Shown: positions 9,914 through 18,988 of the stretch, piece after piece
Numbering within the stretch: the first letter of the stretch is position 1
Layout: the number at the start of each line of letters is the position of its first letter
Assembly: GCA_028408795.1 (NCBI GenBank)
Contig: JAOOLP010000001.1
Location: 1 to 64,000, forward strand
DNA length: 64,000 nt
Direction: 5' to 3'
From: Candidatus Pelagibacter sp.
GTDB lineage: Bacteria > Pseudomonadota > Alphaproteobacteria > Pelagibacterales > Pelagibacteraceae
Notes under the pieces: model-generated
The model's database searches: none
What the model saw: the letters and a program-made list of their open reading frames with translations, nothing else
What the model was told of the DNA's origin: nothing
Position numbers and translations under genes: made by a program

Positions 9914-10416
9914 GCTACAAAGTCAATTTCTTCTTCTTTAAATATTTCAAAACCTTTTGATTTGTAATTTTGCAGAGCGTGCTTATGATCTAGACTGCAA
10001 GTATGAACCCACATCCTTTTTGGATTTTTTCTTGACGCACTTGCAATAGAATGGTTAACGAGTGTGGAACCAAGTTTTAGACCTCTAAATTCTTTTAATA
10101 CTCCTAGGTTTATAAGTTCTACCTCATTTAAAGCAGGATGATATTCTTGCTCATAATATCCAACAAGTTCTTCGCCTTTTTTAAGGATATGTGTCTCTAA
10201 ATTTTTATTCTTAACATACTTTACCCACTCACTATCAGACCATAACAATCTATCTCTCCAATAATGATCCATTCCTATTTGTTTGTAAAAAAATTTATTT
10301 AAATGGAAATTATCTTTATCATCTAAAATAATTTGAAAATTTTCTGGAAGATTTAAATCAATAGTTTTTGAGAAATCTTTAATTTCTAAAAAATGTCTTT
10401 TAACTCTAGAAATCAT
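9910..10416 (-). CDS. GNAT-family N-acetyltransferase, substrate unknown
   Basis: This 168-residue protein has the GNAT motif A segment GVLKEFRGLKLGS (about 109-121), in which R-G-x-x-x-G forms the acetyl-CoA pyrophosphate loop, followed by a C-terminal YKSKGFEIFKEE typical of the fold. The substrate cannot be read from sequence. It is the last gene of the his/HIT operon and its start abuts the HIT gene, which suggests co-transcription but not a histidine-pathway role. Confidence 0.85.
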   Translation of the reverse strand: MISRVKRHFLEIKDFSKTIDLNLPENFQIILDDKDNFHLNKFFYKQIGMDHYWRDRLLWSDSEWVKYVKNKNLETHILKKGEELVGYYEQEYHPALNEVELINLGVLKEFRGLKLGSTLVNHSIASASRKNPKRMWVHTCSLDHKHALQNYKSKGFEIFKEEEIDFVA

Positions 10417-10772
10417 TAACTAACCATCTTTCCAATTTTTTCTCCTGCAAAAATGTGAAAATGTAAATGAGGAACTTCTTGTCCTCCGTCACTACCAATA
10501 TTAGTTAAAGCGCGGTAGCCTCTATCTTTTGCACCCATTAAATCAGCAACATGTGTTACGGCTTTATTTAGTTCTACAATTTCTTTTTCTGAAGCTTTAC
10601 AATTAAAGTCATCAAGATCTATATAATCTCCTTTAGGTATCACTAAAACATGTACTTTCTTCTGAGGATTTATATCGTGGAAAGCTAACACATGATCATT
10701 TTCAAAGACTTTCTTACAAGGAATTTCTCCTCTAAGTATTTTAGCAAATATGTTATTTTTATCGTAACTCAT
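10416..10772 (-). CDS. hinT: HIT-family purine nucleoside phosphoramidase (HinT-like)
   Basis: At 118 residues this is a standard HinT-type protein with the C-terminal histidine triad HLHFHIF (about 103-109) and the N-terminal IFAKILRGEIPCKKVFEN segment of the family. HinT hydrolyses AMP-linked phosphoramidates. It overlaps hisE by 4 bp; a HIT gene after hisE is common in alphaproteobacteria. Confidence 0.93.
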   Translation of the reverse strand: MSYDKNNIFAKILRGEIPCKKVFENDHVLAFHDINPQKKVHVLVIPKGDYIDLDDFNCKASEKEIVELNKAVTHVADLMGAKDRGYRALTNIGSDGGQEVPHLHFHIFAGEKIGKMVS

Positions 10773-11041
10773 TTCTGTCTTTTTTTAAGTTCATTCATCA
10801 CGTCTTCAATTTTTATATTATTAGCCTCCAAATAAACCATTAAATGATACATCACATCAGCTGCTTCGTGTATCTTATTTGAATTTTTTTCCACAGACTC
10901 TATTAATTCGCTTATTTCTTCTTTTACTTTTGAAACACTTAAATTTTTATCATTAAGAAGTTTATTAGTATAAGATTTATCAGAAGAGGAATTTTTTCTC
11001 TCTCTGATTGTTTTTATTAATTGTTCTAAGTTTTCAAACAT
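10769..11041 (-). CDS. hisE: Phosphoribosyl-ATP pyrophosphatase HisE
   Basis: The 90-residue all-helical MazG-like protein has the acidic pairs EEISELIESVE and HEAADVMYHLMVYL that bind Mg2+ and phosphoribosyl-ATP. It catalyses the second step of histidine synthesis. It is a stand-alone HisE, not fused to HisI. It lies one base after hisF in the his operon. Confidence 0.95.
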   Translation of the reverse strand: MFENLEQLIKTIRERKNSSSDKSYTNKLLNDKNLSVSKVKEEISELIESVEKNSNKIHEAADVMYHLMVYLEANNIKIEDVMNELKKRQK

Positions 11042-11042
11042 T

Positions 11043-11801
11043 TTATAACCTTACTGATACATTTTTAGAATTCAAATATTCTTTAGCATCTTTGATTTTG
11101 TATTCTCCATAATGAAAAATAGATGCAGCTAAAACTGCACTTGCTCCTCCTGTAACTATACCATCATATAAGTGATCTAATGTGCCAACTCCGCCAGATG
11201 CTATGACAGGAATATTAGTATTATTTGTAATAGCTTTTAATAAATTAACATCATAACCGGATTTGGTTCCATCTTTATCCATTGAGGTTAACAAAATTTC
11301 ACCAGCTCCATTTGCTTCCACTTTTTTAGCAAACTGAACAGCATCAATACCTGTTTTGTTTCTTCCACCGTGTGTAAACACTTCCCATTTATTTTCTAAA
11401 ACTTTTTTTGCATCAATTGCAACAACAATACATTGGGACCCAAATTTTTTTGAAGCTTCTTTAACAAAGTCTGAATTCATAACAGCTGCTGTATTTATAG
11501 AAACTTTATCAGCTCCAGCTAGTAATAAATCAGTAATATTTTGAATAGTTCTAACTCCACCACCAACTGTTAAAGGAACAAAACATTCTTTAGCTGTCTT
11601 TTTTACAATATCAATAATTGTATCCCTGTTTTCATTAGATGCGGTAATATCTAAAAAACAAATTTCATCTGCTCCTCCATCGCTATAAATCTTTGCTTGT
11701 TCTACTGGATCACCAGCATCCTTTAATTCAACAAAGTTTATACCTTTGACAACTCTTCCATTTTTAACGTCTAAACAAGGTATAATTCTATTTTTTAACA
11801 T
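11043..11801 (-). CDS. hisF: Imidazole glycerol phosphate synthase cyclase subunit HisF
   Basis: This 252-residue TIM barrel shows [13 protein letters not shown] at the N-terminus, with catalytic Asp11, and the half-barrel phosphate motifs VGGGVRT and ASGGVGT. It uses ammonia from HisH to make IGP and AICAR; AICAR is then used by PurH, which is also in this window (26402-27952). Its start is overlapped by 14 bp by the small ORF at 11788-11922. Confidence 0.98.
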   Translation of the reverse strand: MLKNRIIPCLDVKNGRVVKGINFVELKDAGDPVEQAKIYSDGGADEICFLDITASNENRDTIIDIVKKTAKECFVPLTVGGGVRTIQNITDLLLAGADKVSINTAAVMNSDFVKEASKKFGSQCIVVAIDAKKVLENKWEVFTHGGRNKTGIDAVQFAKKVEANGAGEILLTSMDKDGTKSGYDVNLLKAITNNTNIPVIASGGVGTLDHLYDGIVTGGASAVLAASIFHYGEYKIKDAKEYLNSKNVSVRL

Positions 11802-11922
11802 TTTTTCTTTTTTTTGCTTTGCTCGGTAACAATCCTTTGTTCACCGCTCTTGCTCTCTCGGAAAAACCAAGTTTTTCTCCATTTCTTATTTTACGTCTGA
11901 TCGTTGATAATTTTGCAACCAT
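11788..11922 (-). CDS. Small basic protein of unknown function (44 aa) between hisA and hisF
   Basis: An ATG at 11922, one base after the hisA stop codon, opens a frame of 44 codons ending at TAG 11788-11790. An AGGAG ribosome site sits just upstream inside the hisA end. The product is very basic ([17 protein letters not shown] at the start, [10 protein letters not shown] at the end). It overlaps hisF by 14 bp, so it could couple hisA and hisF translation. The spacing and ribosome site argue for real translation. I do not recognise the family; its charge resembles small ribosome-associated proteins, but that is only a resemblance. Confidence 0.65.
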   Translation of the reverse strand: MVAKLSTIRRKIRNGEKLGFSERARAVNKGLLPSKAKKRKNVKK

Positions 11923-11923
11923 T

Positions 11924-12646
11924 TTAATTAATCTCCTTTGCTAAATCTTCTAGCTTAATATCACCGTCGTAAATTGCCTTGCCAACGATTATACCTTCAA
12001 TTTTTTTATTATCTAAATCTTTTGCTTTCTTAATATCGTTTATTGAAGAAACACCTCCTGAAATAACAACGGGACAATTAGAAATCTCTGCAATTTTTAC
12101 CGTCTCATTAAAGTTGGGACTACTTTTCATGCCATCTCTATTAATATCTGTATAAATTATTCGACTAACTCCAAAGCTATTTACCTCTTTAAGAAAGTCT
12201 AAAGTTTTAATACTGAGATTTTCTTTCCAGCCTGAAACAGAGAGATTTCCATCCTTTGCATCTAATCCTAAAGCAATTTGGCCTTTAAACTTTTCGCAAG
12301 CTTGTCTTAAAAATTCTTTATTTTTAATCGCACCGCTTCCTAAAATTACTTTTTCCACACCGGCATCAATATACTGTTTAACACTATCAAGAGATCTTAC
12401 GCCACCACCTATTTCAATTTTTAAATCATATTTACTAACTATCTCTTTTATAATTTCTAAGTTTACAGTCTTTCCAGTTAACGCGCCGTCTAAATCAACA
12501 ATATGTAAATTTTTAAAGCCATGATCTTTATATTTACCTGCTTGATCAATAGGTGAAGTTTTATATTCAGTTTTATTTTCAAAATCTCCTTTGATCAATC
12601 TCACGCATTTTTTATCTTTTATGTCTATAGCCGGAAATATTTTCAT
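11924..12646 (-). CDS. hisA: Phosphoribosylformimino-5-aminoimidazole carboxamide ribotide isomerase HisA
   Basis: The 240-residue TIM barrel begins FPAIDIKDKKCVRL with catalytic Asp8, and has EIGGGVRS, a second catalytic Asp in IYTDINRDG, and VISGGVSS. HisA isomerises ProFAR to PRFAR in histidine synthesis. It overlaps hisH by one base. Confidence 0.97.
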   Translation of the reverse strand: MKIFPAIDIKDKKCVRLIKGDFENKTEYKTSPIDQAGKYKDHGFKNLHIVDLDGALTGKTVNLEIIKEIVSKYDLKIEIGGGVRSLDSVKQYIDAGVEKVILGSGAIKNKEFLRQACEKFKGQIALGLDAKDGNLSVSGWKENLSIKTLDFLKEVNSFGVSRIIYTDINRDGMKSSPNFNETVKIAEISNCPVVISGGVSSINDIKKAKDLDNKKIEGIIVGKAIYDGDIKLEDLAKEIN

Positions 12647-13275
12647 TAAAGTTTTATAAAATTATCAATTATTTTTAATCCGGTTTTATCGCTCTTCTCA
12701 GGATGAAACTGAGTTCCAAATAGATTATCTTTTTCAACTGAACAAACAATTTTTGATGAGTAATCTGTTGTTGCTGAGATAACCGATTTATCTTCTGGAA
12801 TAAATTCATAGCTGTGTACAAAATACATATGGGATTTATTTTTAATATCTTTAAATATCTTGCTTTCTTTTTGTATCTCAATTTCATTCCAACCTATATG
12901 TGGAAGTTTAAATTTTCCATTTTGGTTATCAATTTTAGAAACTTTGCCAGGGATCCAGCCTAGTCCTTTAGTTTCTGTTTCCTCAAAACCTACATCTGCA
13001 AACATTTGCAAACCTACGCAAATGCCTAATAAAGGTTTTTTATTTGTTATTGCAAATTCTTTTAGCGTTTCTACTAACCCATTAATATGTTTAAGAGAAT
13101 CAACGCAGCTTTTAAATGATCCTTGTCCAGGTAAAACAATCTTATCACTAGATTTAATTTTTTTAATATCAGAAGTAACTTCTAATTTAATTTTACCTTT
13201 AGCGACCTCTGTGAAAGAGTTAATGACTGAGCTTATATTGCCCGATTGGTAGTCAACAATTGTGACGTTCATCAA
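12646..13275 (-). CDS. hisH: Imidazole glycerol phosphate synthase glutamine amidotransferase subunit HisH
   Basis: This 209-residue class I amidotransferase has the oxyanion region PGQGSF, the nucleophile cysteine in LGICVGLQMF (about residues 82-91) and the catalytic His/Glu pair in QFHPEKS near the C-terminus. It supplies ammonia to HisF. It lies 2 bp after hisB. Confidence 0.97.
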   Translation of the reverse strand: MMNVTIVDYQSGNISSVINSFTEVAKGKIKLEVTSDIKKIKSSDKIVLPGQGSFKSCVDSLKHINGLVETLKEFAITNKKPLLGICVGLQMFADVGFEETETKGLGWIPGKVSKIDNQNGKFKLPHIGWNEIEIQKESKIFKDIKNKSHMYFVHSYEFIPEDKSVISATTDYSSKIVCSVEKDNLFGTQFHPEKSDKTGLKIIDNFIKL

Positions 13276-13277
13276 AT

Positions 13278-13868
13278 TTAAATAGAGCCTTTTGTCGAAG
13301 GTATTGAGTTTTTAATTCTTTTATCTATAGCTAAAGCATCCTTAAGTGATCTAGCTAATCCCTTATAACATGACTCAACCTTGTGGTGACTATTATCACC
13401 ATAAATATTCTCAACATGCAAAGTTACTCCAGCAGATTGCGAAAATGCTTGGAACCATTCTTTAAAAAGTTCGGTATCCATTTCTCCTAATTTTTCGACT
13501 GCTAGGTCAACTTTCCAAATTAAATAAGGTCGATTTGATACATCAATAGATACCCGACTTAAAGTTTCATCCATTGGTATCATTGTTGAAGCATATCTTG
13601 TAATTCCTTTTCGATTACCCGCAGCTTTTTTTATAGCTTCACCAATAGCTATTCCTGTATCTTCAGTCGTATGATGTAAATCAATATGAGTATCACCTTT
13701 AGCTTGAACCTCTAGATCTATGAGAGAGTGCTTCGATAGCTGCTCTAACATATGATCCAAAAAACCTATCCCAGTTTTAATCTTATACTTTCCTTTCCCG
13801 TCTAAATTGACCGCGACAGAAATACTGGTTTCTTTTGTTTTTCTAGTAATTTTTGCTTTTCTTTTCAT
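13278..13868 (-). CDS. hisB: Imidazoleglycerol-phosphate dehydratase HisB (monofunctional)
   Basis: At 196 residues this is the dehydratase domain alone, without the N-terminal phosphatase of enterobacterial HisB. The metal-binding motifs [21 protein letters not shown] and the C-terminal DNSHHKVES are present. It is the first gene of the minus-strand hisB-H-A-(small ORF)-F-E-hinT-GNAT operon and is divergent from hslV across a 95-bp gap. Confidence 0.97.
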   Translation of the reverse strand: MKRKAKITRKTKETSISVAVNLDGKGKYKIKTGIGFLDHMLEQLSKHSLIDLEVQAKGDTHIDLHHTTEDTGIAIGEAIKKAAGNRKGITRYASTMIPMDETLSRVSIDVSNRPYLIWKVDLAVEKLGEMDTELFKEWFQAFSQSAGVTLHVENIYGDNSHHKVESCYKGLARSLKDALAIDKRIKNSIPSTKGSI

Positions 13869-13963
13869 AAACTAAGCTGAATTATCTTTGATATATATTT
13901 AAATGGTCATTTTATCAATAAATCACTATTGAAGATCTAAAATTAATCTCCACATATAATAAC

Positions 13964-14503
13964 ATGAATACAGCTGAAAAATGGCATGGTACCACGATTG
14001 TATTGCTTAGAAAAAACGGTGAAACTGTAGTAGCTGGAGACGGGCAAGTCAGTCTAGGTAATACAGTTTTAAAAAGTAAAGCAAAAAAAGTTAGAAAAAT
14101 TGATAGTAGAGGTGTAATTGCAGGGTTTGCTGGGTCTACAGCTGATGCGTTAACTTTATTTGAGAGGCTAGAAGCAAAATTAGAAAAACATGCAGGAAAT
14201 TTACAGAGAGCGGCGGTTGAATTAGCCAAAGATTGGAGAAGTGATAAATTTTTAAGAAGATTAGAGGCACTAATGGCAGTAGCTGACAAAAAGCATAGTT
14301 TTATAATTTCAGGTACAGGTGATGTCTTGGAACCAGAGGATGGAATTATTGGAATAGGTTCAGGAGGAAATTATGCTTTAGCTGCAGCAAAAGTTTTAAT
14401 TGAGACAGATTTGAAAGCTGAGGATATAGCGAGAAAATCTATCAAAGTTGCTTCTGATATATGTGTTTTTACAAATAATAACGTAACAGTTGAGAAAGTA
14501 TAA
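13964..14503 (+). CDS. hslV: ATP-dependent protease subunit HslV (ClpQ)
   Basis: The 179-residue proteasome-like peptidase has the motif HGTTIV at residues 8-13. The threonine after Gly9 becomes the N-terminal nucleophile after removal of the leader. [11 protein letters not shown] follows as in the family. It forms the HslUV two-component protease with the next gene, which begins 1 bp after its stop. Confidence 0.97.
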   Translation: MNTAEKWHGTTIVLLRKNGETVVAGDGQVSLGNTVLKSKAKKVRKIDSRGVIAGFAGSTADALTLFERLEAKLEKHAGNLQRAAVELAKDWRSDKFLRRLEALMAVADKKHSFIISGTGDVLEPEDGIIGIGSGGNYALAAAKVLIETDLKAEDIARKSIKVASDICVFTNNNVTVEKV

Positions 14504-14504
14504 A

Positions 14505-15881
14505 ATGGTAAAATCTAATAAAGTAACAAATTTAAATCTTGTGAAAAGCAAAACTAAGGAAAACTCTAAAGTCAGCGCTTTATCACCGAGAGAAATAGTT
14601 TCAGAACTTGATAGATATGTAATCGGACAAAAGGAAGCTAAAAAAGCAGTTGCAGTTGCATTAAGAAATAGATGGAGAAGACAAGCGCTTTCAGAAGAAA
14701 TGCGAGATGAAGTTTTACCAAAAAATATTTTAATGATTGGACCAACTGGTGTAGGTAAAACTGAAATTTCTAGAAGACTTTCTAAATTAGCTGAGGCTCC
14801 ATTTATCAAAGTTGAAGCTACCAGATTTACTGAAGTTGGCTACGTGGGTAGAGATGTTGAACAAATAGTTAGAGACCTGATTGAAATTGCAATTGCAATG
14901 GAAAGAGAAAAAAGAAGAAAAGAAGTTAAAGCTAAGGCCGAATTAAAAGCGGAAGACAAAGTATTAGATGCTTTGGTTGGAAACAAAGCAAGCGTAGCTA
15001 CAAAAGAAAGTTTTAGAAAAAGGCTACGAAGCGGTGATTTAGATGATAACGAAATTGAAATCGAAGTCCAAGATAAAACGTCAGGATTACAAAGTTTTGA
15101 GATTCCTGGAATGCCTGGAGGAAACGTAGGTATGGTAAATCTAGGTGATATACTTGGAAAATCTATGGGAAATAAAAAAGGTAAAAAGAAGAAAATGACT
15201 GTTAAAGAGTCTCACGATATTTTAGTGGCTCAAGAGTCAGATAAAATGATCGAGGAAGACAAGATTATTAAAGAAGCAAAAAAAGCTACAGAGGAAAATG
15301 GGATAGTTTTTTTAGATGAAATAGATAAAGTCTCGGCTAGGAGTGACCGAGTAGGAGGTGATGTATCAAGAGAAGGAGTTCAAAGAGACTTGCTCCCTTT
15401 AATTGAAGGTACGACTGTAAGCACTAAGCATGGTCCAATCAAAACTGACCATATTCTTTTTATAGCATCTGGAGCTTTCCAGCTTGCAAAACCATCAGAC
15501 CTTCTTCCAGAGTTACAAGGTAGGCTACCAATAAGAGTCGAGCTTAGTGCATTAAACGAAGATGATTTTAAAAGAATTTTAAAAGAACCTGATAACAGTT
15601 TAATTAAGCAATATAGAGAGTTATTAAAGACAGAAAATGTTGAACTTGTATTTACTGATGATGGTATAGACATGTTAGCTAAGATTTCTGCAGAAGTAAA
15701 TTCTTCTGTTGAAAACATAGGGGCAAGAAGACTTCACACTATTATAGAAAAAGTTTTAGACGATATAAGTTTTAACGCAACCGACAAAGCGGGTGAAACA
15801 ATTACAATTAATAGAGAATATGTTAATAAAAATTTAGGAAATCTAGTTAAAGACACAGACCTTTCGAAATTTATTCTATAA
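14505..15881 (+). CDS. hslU: ATP-dependent protease ATPase subunit HslU (ClpY)
   Basis: This AAA+ unfoldase of 458 residues (from the ATG at 14505) has Walker A GPTGVGKT at about 79-86, the pore motif VGYVGRDVE and Walker B VFLDEIDK. It ends LSKFIL, the tail that docks into HslV. A TTG 15 bases upstream, inside hslV, is in frame but is a poorer start than the ATG. It overlaps the Smr gene tail to tail by 6 bp. Confidence 0.97.
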   Translation: MVKSNKVTNLNLVKSKTKENSKVSALSPREIVSELDRYVIGQKEAKKAVAVALRNRWRRQALSEEMRDEVLPKNILMIGPTGVGKTEISRRLSKLAEAPFIKVEATRFTEVGYVGRDVEQIVRDLIEIAIAMEREKRRKEVKAKAELKAEDKVLDALVGNKASVATKESFRKRLRSGDLDDNEIEIEVQDKTSGLQSFEIPGMPGGNVGMVNLGDILGKSMGNKKGKKKKMTVKESHDILVAQESDKMIEEDKIIKEAKKATEENGIVFLDEIDKVSARSDRVGGDVSREGVQRDLLPLIEGTTVSTKHGPIKTDHILFIASGAFQLAKPSDLLPELQGRLPIRVELSALNEDDFKRILKEPDNSLIKQYRELLKTENVELVFTDDGIDMLAKISAEVNSSVENIGARRLHTIIEKVLDDISFNATDKAGETITINREYVNKNLGNLVKDTDLSKFIL

Positions 15882-16295
15882 TTTTTTTAATTTGATTATT
15901 ATCGCACCCTCTCCGCCATCTAAATTACTCGCACTCGATATTGACGATACATACTTTGATAAATCCGTATTAGTTTTCAAATAGTCAGGCACTGAGTGTT
16001 TCAGTTTACTTAAATCTTTAGAAGCGTAAACATCATTATCTGTTTTTGAATGAATGCCTTTACCAGTAATTAATAAAATTTCTTTATAATTTTTATTAAC
16101 ACAAAAGATTATAAGTTCTTCTACTTTTTTATTGGCATCAAGAAGAGAAAAACCATGAAGATCATAACGAAATCTATGAGATTTGGACTCTTTTTTTTTA
16201 TTAATATTATCTTTATCAACTAAGTCTGTAGGATTTTTTATATATTTGTTCCAAGTTTCTAAATCTTTTTTAGATAAACTTTTTTTTTTGATCAC
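15876..16295 (-). CDS. Smr/MutS2-type nuclease domain protein
   Basis: The 139-residue protein has a basic N-terminus and an Smr domain with [11 protein letters not shown] (about 63-73) and [11 protein letters not shown] (about 93-103), the LDxH and TGxG hallmarks. Smr domains act as nucleases on DNA or RNA; the cellular substrate of this small form is unknown. It overlaps the Tim44-like gene by 4 bp, a pairing often seen near fxsA-secB in alphaproteobacteria. Confidence 0.88.
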   Translation of the reverse strand: MIKKKSLSKKDLETWNKYIKNPTDLVDKDNINKKKESKSHRFRYDLHGFSLLDANKKVEELIIFCVNKNYKEILLITGKGIHSKTDNDVYASKDLSKLKHSVPDYLKTNTDLSKYVSSISSASNLDGGEGAIIIKLKKL

Positions 16296-16894
16296 TTAGT
16301 GACAATTTCAGATAAGTACCAGTTTGGCCCTTTTTTTAAAACATTTCTTGTAAATTTCCAATAGTCTACAACTTGTTTAATTTTATCAGGATTACCCTCA
16401 ATAATTTTATTATCTTTATCCTTTTTTACTGAGATAACTTCAGAAACAAATTTTACAGAAGCAAATAGTTCATTTTTTATCTTTTCATATTTTTCAACAC
16501 TCGACTCTTTAATTCCTATAAATGTAAACTCGGATTTAATATTTGCTTTGTTTCTTACATCTATCGCATGTTTAAAATTTGTAGCCATATCTGGTGTTAG
16601 TAGAGATTTCAATTTTTCGTTATCTCCTTTAGCAAAAGAAGTTAAAATTGTTTCATATGCAATCTCTGCTCCTTTGAGAAAATCTTTCTTTTCTTGGCCT
16701 TCTAAGACTTCAAGATCTTGTTTAAAATTTTTTATATTAGTATTAGGAACGTTAAATTTTTTTTCCGCAAAACTGGGATAAATTTTAGTTTCATGACCTG
16801 TTTTTCTTCCTAAGATATTTCTTAGCCTAAGGATTATAAAACCAGCTATCATTCCTAATAAAATAATGTCTATGTATCCAAAACTGTTACTCAT
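16292..16894 (-). CDS. Tim44-like domain membrane protein
   Basis: With the start at 16894 (MSNSFGYIDI) the protein is 200 residues. One N-terminal membrane helix (about 8-24) is followed by a basic linker and a Tim44/NTF2-like C-terminal domain (about 75-200). A Met 18 bases further upstream (16912) is possible, but neither has a clear ribosome site. Bacterial Tim44-like proteins are inner-membrane proteins of unsettled function, possibly linked to translocation. Its neighbours fxsA and secB support the assignment. Confidence 0.82.
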   Translation of the reverse strand: MSNSFGYIDIILLGMIAGFIILRLRNILGRKTGHETKIYPSFAEKKFNVPNTNIKNFKQDLEVLEGQEKKDFLKGAEIAYETILTSFAKGDNEKLKSLLTPDMATNFKHAIDVRNKANIKSEFTFIGIKESSVEKYEKIKNELFASVKFVSEVISVKKDKDNKIIEGNPDKIKQVVDYWKFTRNVLKKGPNWYLSEIVTK

Positions 16895-16938
16895 TATTTG
16901 ATAAATATACATTAATAATATAATTTTGTATCAGACAA

Positions 16939-17358
16939 ATGAACCCACTTTTATTAGCATTTATTGGGATACCTGCTCTCGAGGTTTTTTTTATGATAAA
17001 GATAGGGGGTATAATTGGTGCTTTAAACACTTTATTGCTTATTTTTTTAACCGCTGTAATTGGTATATATTTTGCAAAACTTGAGGGGCTAAAAACTTTA
17101 AGATCAGGAATTATAAGATCTTATCAAAATCAACTACCTTTATTTGAGATGCTTTCTGGCGCATCAATAGCAATGGCCGCAGTTTTTCTTATTATACCAG
17201 GTTTTTTCACTGATGCTTTAGGATTTTTATTATTAATTCCTTTTACAAGGAAAATTTTAATTAAATATTTTTTTAAGATAAATAACCATTCAGAAAAAGG
17301 AAATATCAACAAAACTTTAGACGGTGAAATAGTTGAGAAAGAAAAAGATGAATTATAA
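16939..17358 (+). CDS. fxsA: FxsA-family cytoplasmic membrane protein
   Basis: This 139-residue protein has three to four hydrophobic segments. The family start is visible (LLAFIGIPALEVFFMIKIGG), as are the conserved GIYFAKLEGL and IPGFFTDALGFLLLIP stretches. FxsA is a membrane protein known for affecting phage exclusion in E. coli; its normal role is unknown. It is divergent from the Tim44-like gene and overlaps secB by 11 bp. Confidence 0.9.
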   Translation: MNPLLLAFIGIPALEVFFMIKIGGIIGALNTLLLIFLTAVIGIYFAKLEGLKTLRSGIIRSYQNQLPLFEMLSGASIAMAAVFLIIPGFFTDALGFLLLIPFTRKILIKYFFKINNHSEKGNINKTLDGEIVEKEKDEL

Positions 17359-17767
17359 AATTATTGGGAAATATATTAAAAATTTAGACTTTGAAATTCC
17401 TAGTCCTCAAATATATTCTTCATTATCAAAAGAAATTACTGATTATAAAATAAATATCGATATTAAAAGCAATCAAATTAAAGAAAGAGTAGTAGAGGTG
17501 GAAACCTCACTAAGTTTGATAACTGATAAAAAAAATTCTGAAAAATTAAATGCTAAAATTGTATTATCAACTATCATAGAAGTATCGAACCAAAATATTG
17601 ATAAACAAGAACTCGAAAAAATAATTTTGATTAAAGTCCCTTCTACAATTTATCCAGAAATAAGAAAAATATTTTTATTTCTATTTGAAAACTCCGGGTT
17701 TAAAGAGATAAAAATCAACGAAACTGTAAATTTTGAAAATCTTTATAAAATAAGAAAAAATCAGTAA
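17348..17767 (+). CDS. secB: Protein-export chaperone SecB
   Basis: The ATG at 17348 gives 139 residues; an in-frame TTG at 17333 is less likely. The sequence shows the SecB start IGKYIKNLDFEIPSP and the ending TIYPEIRKIF typical of the family. SecB keeps preproteins unfolded and delivers them to SecA. Sequence divergence is high and the protein is slightly shorter than E. coli SecB (155), but position next to fxsA and dnaQ matches the alphaproteobacterial locus. The end overlaps dnaQ by 7 bp. Confidence 0.87.
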   Translation: MNYKIIGKYIKNLDFEIPSPQIYSSLSKEITDYKINIDIKSNQIKERVVEVETSLSLITDKKNSEKLNAKIVLSTIIEVSNQNIDKQELEKIILIKVPSTIYPEIRKIFLFLFENSGFKEIKINETVNFENLYKIRKNQ

Positions 17768-18426
17768 AAATTTTTTTTGATTTCAGATTTTAAATATTTT
17801 TTATGATTTTCTATTTCAGCGTCAGATATTTTATAGATATTTTTACTATAATTAAAATTTTTATCTTTTCTTTCAGATAAAGTTTGAACAGATGCAGATA
17901 AATTAAATTTTGGTTCTTTAGCATCGAGAAGATTAATATAAACTTCTCTAAGTAATTCACAATCAAGTAATGCATTATGCTTAGTCCTTTTCGATAAATC
18001 GATACTAAATCTTTTACAGAGAGAATCGAGAGAATTTGATAAACCTGGAAATTTATTTCTTGATATTTCTAAAGAGTCAATCACAAGGTCTTTATTAATT
18101 TTTTGTTTCTTTATACACTCGAGCTCACCATTTAAAAAACTTAAATCGAAATTTGCATTATGAATTATCAATCTTTTTCCCTCAATAAATTCTAAAAAAT
18201 CATCAGCAATTTCACTAAAAACTTGTTTATTATCTAAGAATTCTCTTGAAAAACCATGTACATTAAAAGCTTCTTCTGGAACATCTCTCTGAGGATTAAT
18301 AAGTTTATGAAAAACTTTATTTGTAGGTATTAAATCTTTTGTTTCTATACAAGCTATCTCTACAATTTTATGACCATCTTTAAAGGATAAACCCGTTGTT
18401 TCTGTGTCCAGAAAGATTTCATTCAT
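17761..18426 (-). CDS. dnaQ: DNA polymerase III epsilon subunit (proofreading exonuclease)
   Basis: The 221-residue DEDDh exonuclease has ExoI FLDTETTGL (about 5-13), ExoII HNANFDLSFL and ExoIII HNALLDCELL. It proofreads for the replicative polymerase. The C-terminal tail that binds the alpha subunit is present but divergent. It overlaps coaE by 8 bp. Confidence 0.95.
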   Translation of the reverse strand: MNEIFLDTETTGLSFKDGHKIVEIACIETKDLIPTNKVFHKLINPQRDVPEEAFNVHGFSREFLDNKQVFSEIADDFLEFIEGKRLIIHNANFDLSFLNGELECIKKQKINKDLVIDSLEISRNKFPGLSNSLDSLCKRFSIDLSKRTKHNALLDCELLREVYINLLDAKEPKFNLSASVQTLSERKDKNFNYSKNIYKISDAEIENHKKYLKSEIKKNFY

Positions 18427-18988
18427 ATATCTCTAATATATTAAATAGTTTTTTTTTTAAATCAGATAATGAATTATTGTTAATAACTACATGATCACAA
18501 AATTTCATTTTCTTACTGTCTTTAATTTGTTTTTTATCAAGTAAATTGAATAACTTTAAACTTTTTTTATACTTAGAAACATATCTTTTTGATCTAACAC
18601 TTTTTTTTGATTTTATAAAAATTATTATATCGAAATACTTGGTTAATTTACTTTCAATTAATAATGGAATTTCAAGAAATACCATTTTCTTGCTTTTATT
18701 TTTTTTGATAAAAGCAAACATTTCTTTTCTAACTATTGGATGAATCACTTTTTCTAATTTTTTTAAATTATCTTTACTTTTTAATATTTTTTTTTTGACT
18801 TCGTTTTTCAAATTTTTTTTTCTTGAAATATTTAAAAGCTTGATGATTTTTCTTTTAAACTTAGAATTTGTGTAAATATTTCTAACTACATTATCAGCAT
18901 TAAAAAGAGGCCCAGCTTTATTAGACAAAATTTTACTGGCTGTAGTTTTACCAGATGCTAAAGAACCTGTAATTCCAATTTTTTTCAT
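18419..18988 (-). CDS. coaE: Dephospho-CoA kinase CoaE
   Basis: This 189-residue kinase has the P-loop GSLASGKTT at about 7-15, FNADNVVRNIY and FLEIPLLIES. CoaE phosphorylates dephospho-CoA in the last step of CoA synthesis. The protein is extremely lysine-rich, in keeping with the base composition. It overlaps aroE by one base. Confidence 0.93.
   Translation of the reverse strand: MKKIGITGSLASGKTTASKILSNKAGPLFNADNVVRNIYTNSKFKRKIIKLLNISRKKNLKNEVKKKILKSKDNLKKLEKVIHPIVRKEMFAFIKKNKSKKMVFLEIPLLIESKLTKYFDIIIFIKSKKSVRSKRYVSKYKKSLKLFNLLDKKQIKDSKKMKFCDHVVINNNSLSDLKKKLFNILEIYE

Noticed and set aside
12860..13252. Plus-strand open frame of 130 codons opposite hisH
   Set aside because: hisH has all its catalytic residues in the other frame; the opposing frame is compositional shadow.
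14490..14504. Upstream TTG start for hslU inside hslV
   Set aside because: The ATG at 14505 is a better start codon, lies right after the hslV stop and gives the usual HslU N-terminus.
14396..14809. Minus-strand open frame of 137 codons across the hslV-hslU junction
   Set aside because: It lies wholly under two clear genes, has no recognisable motif and is a shadow frame.
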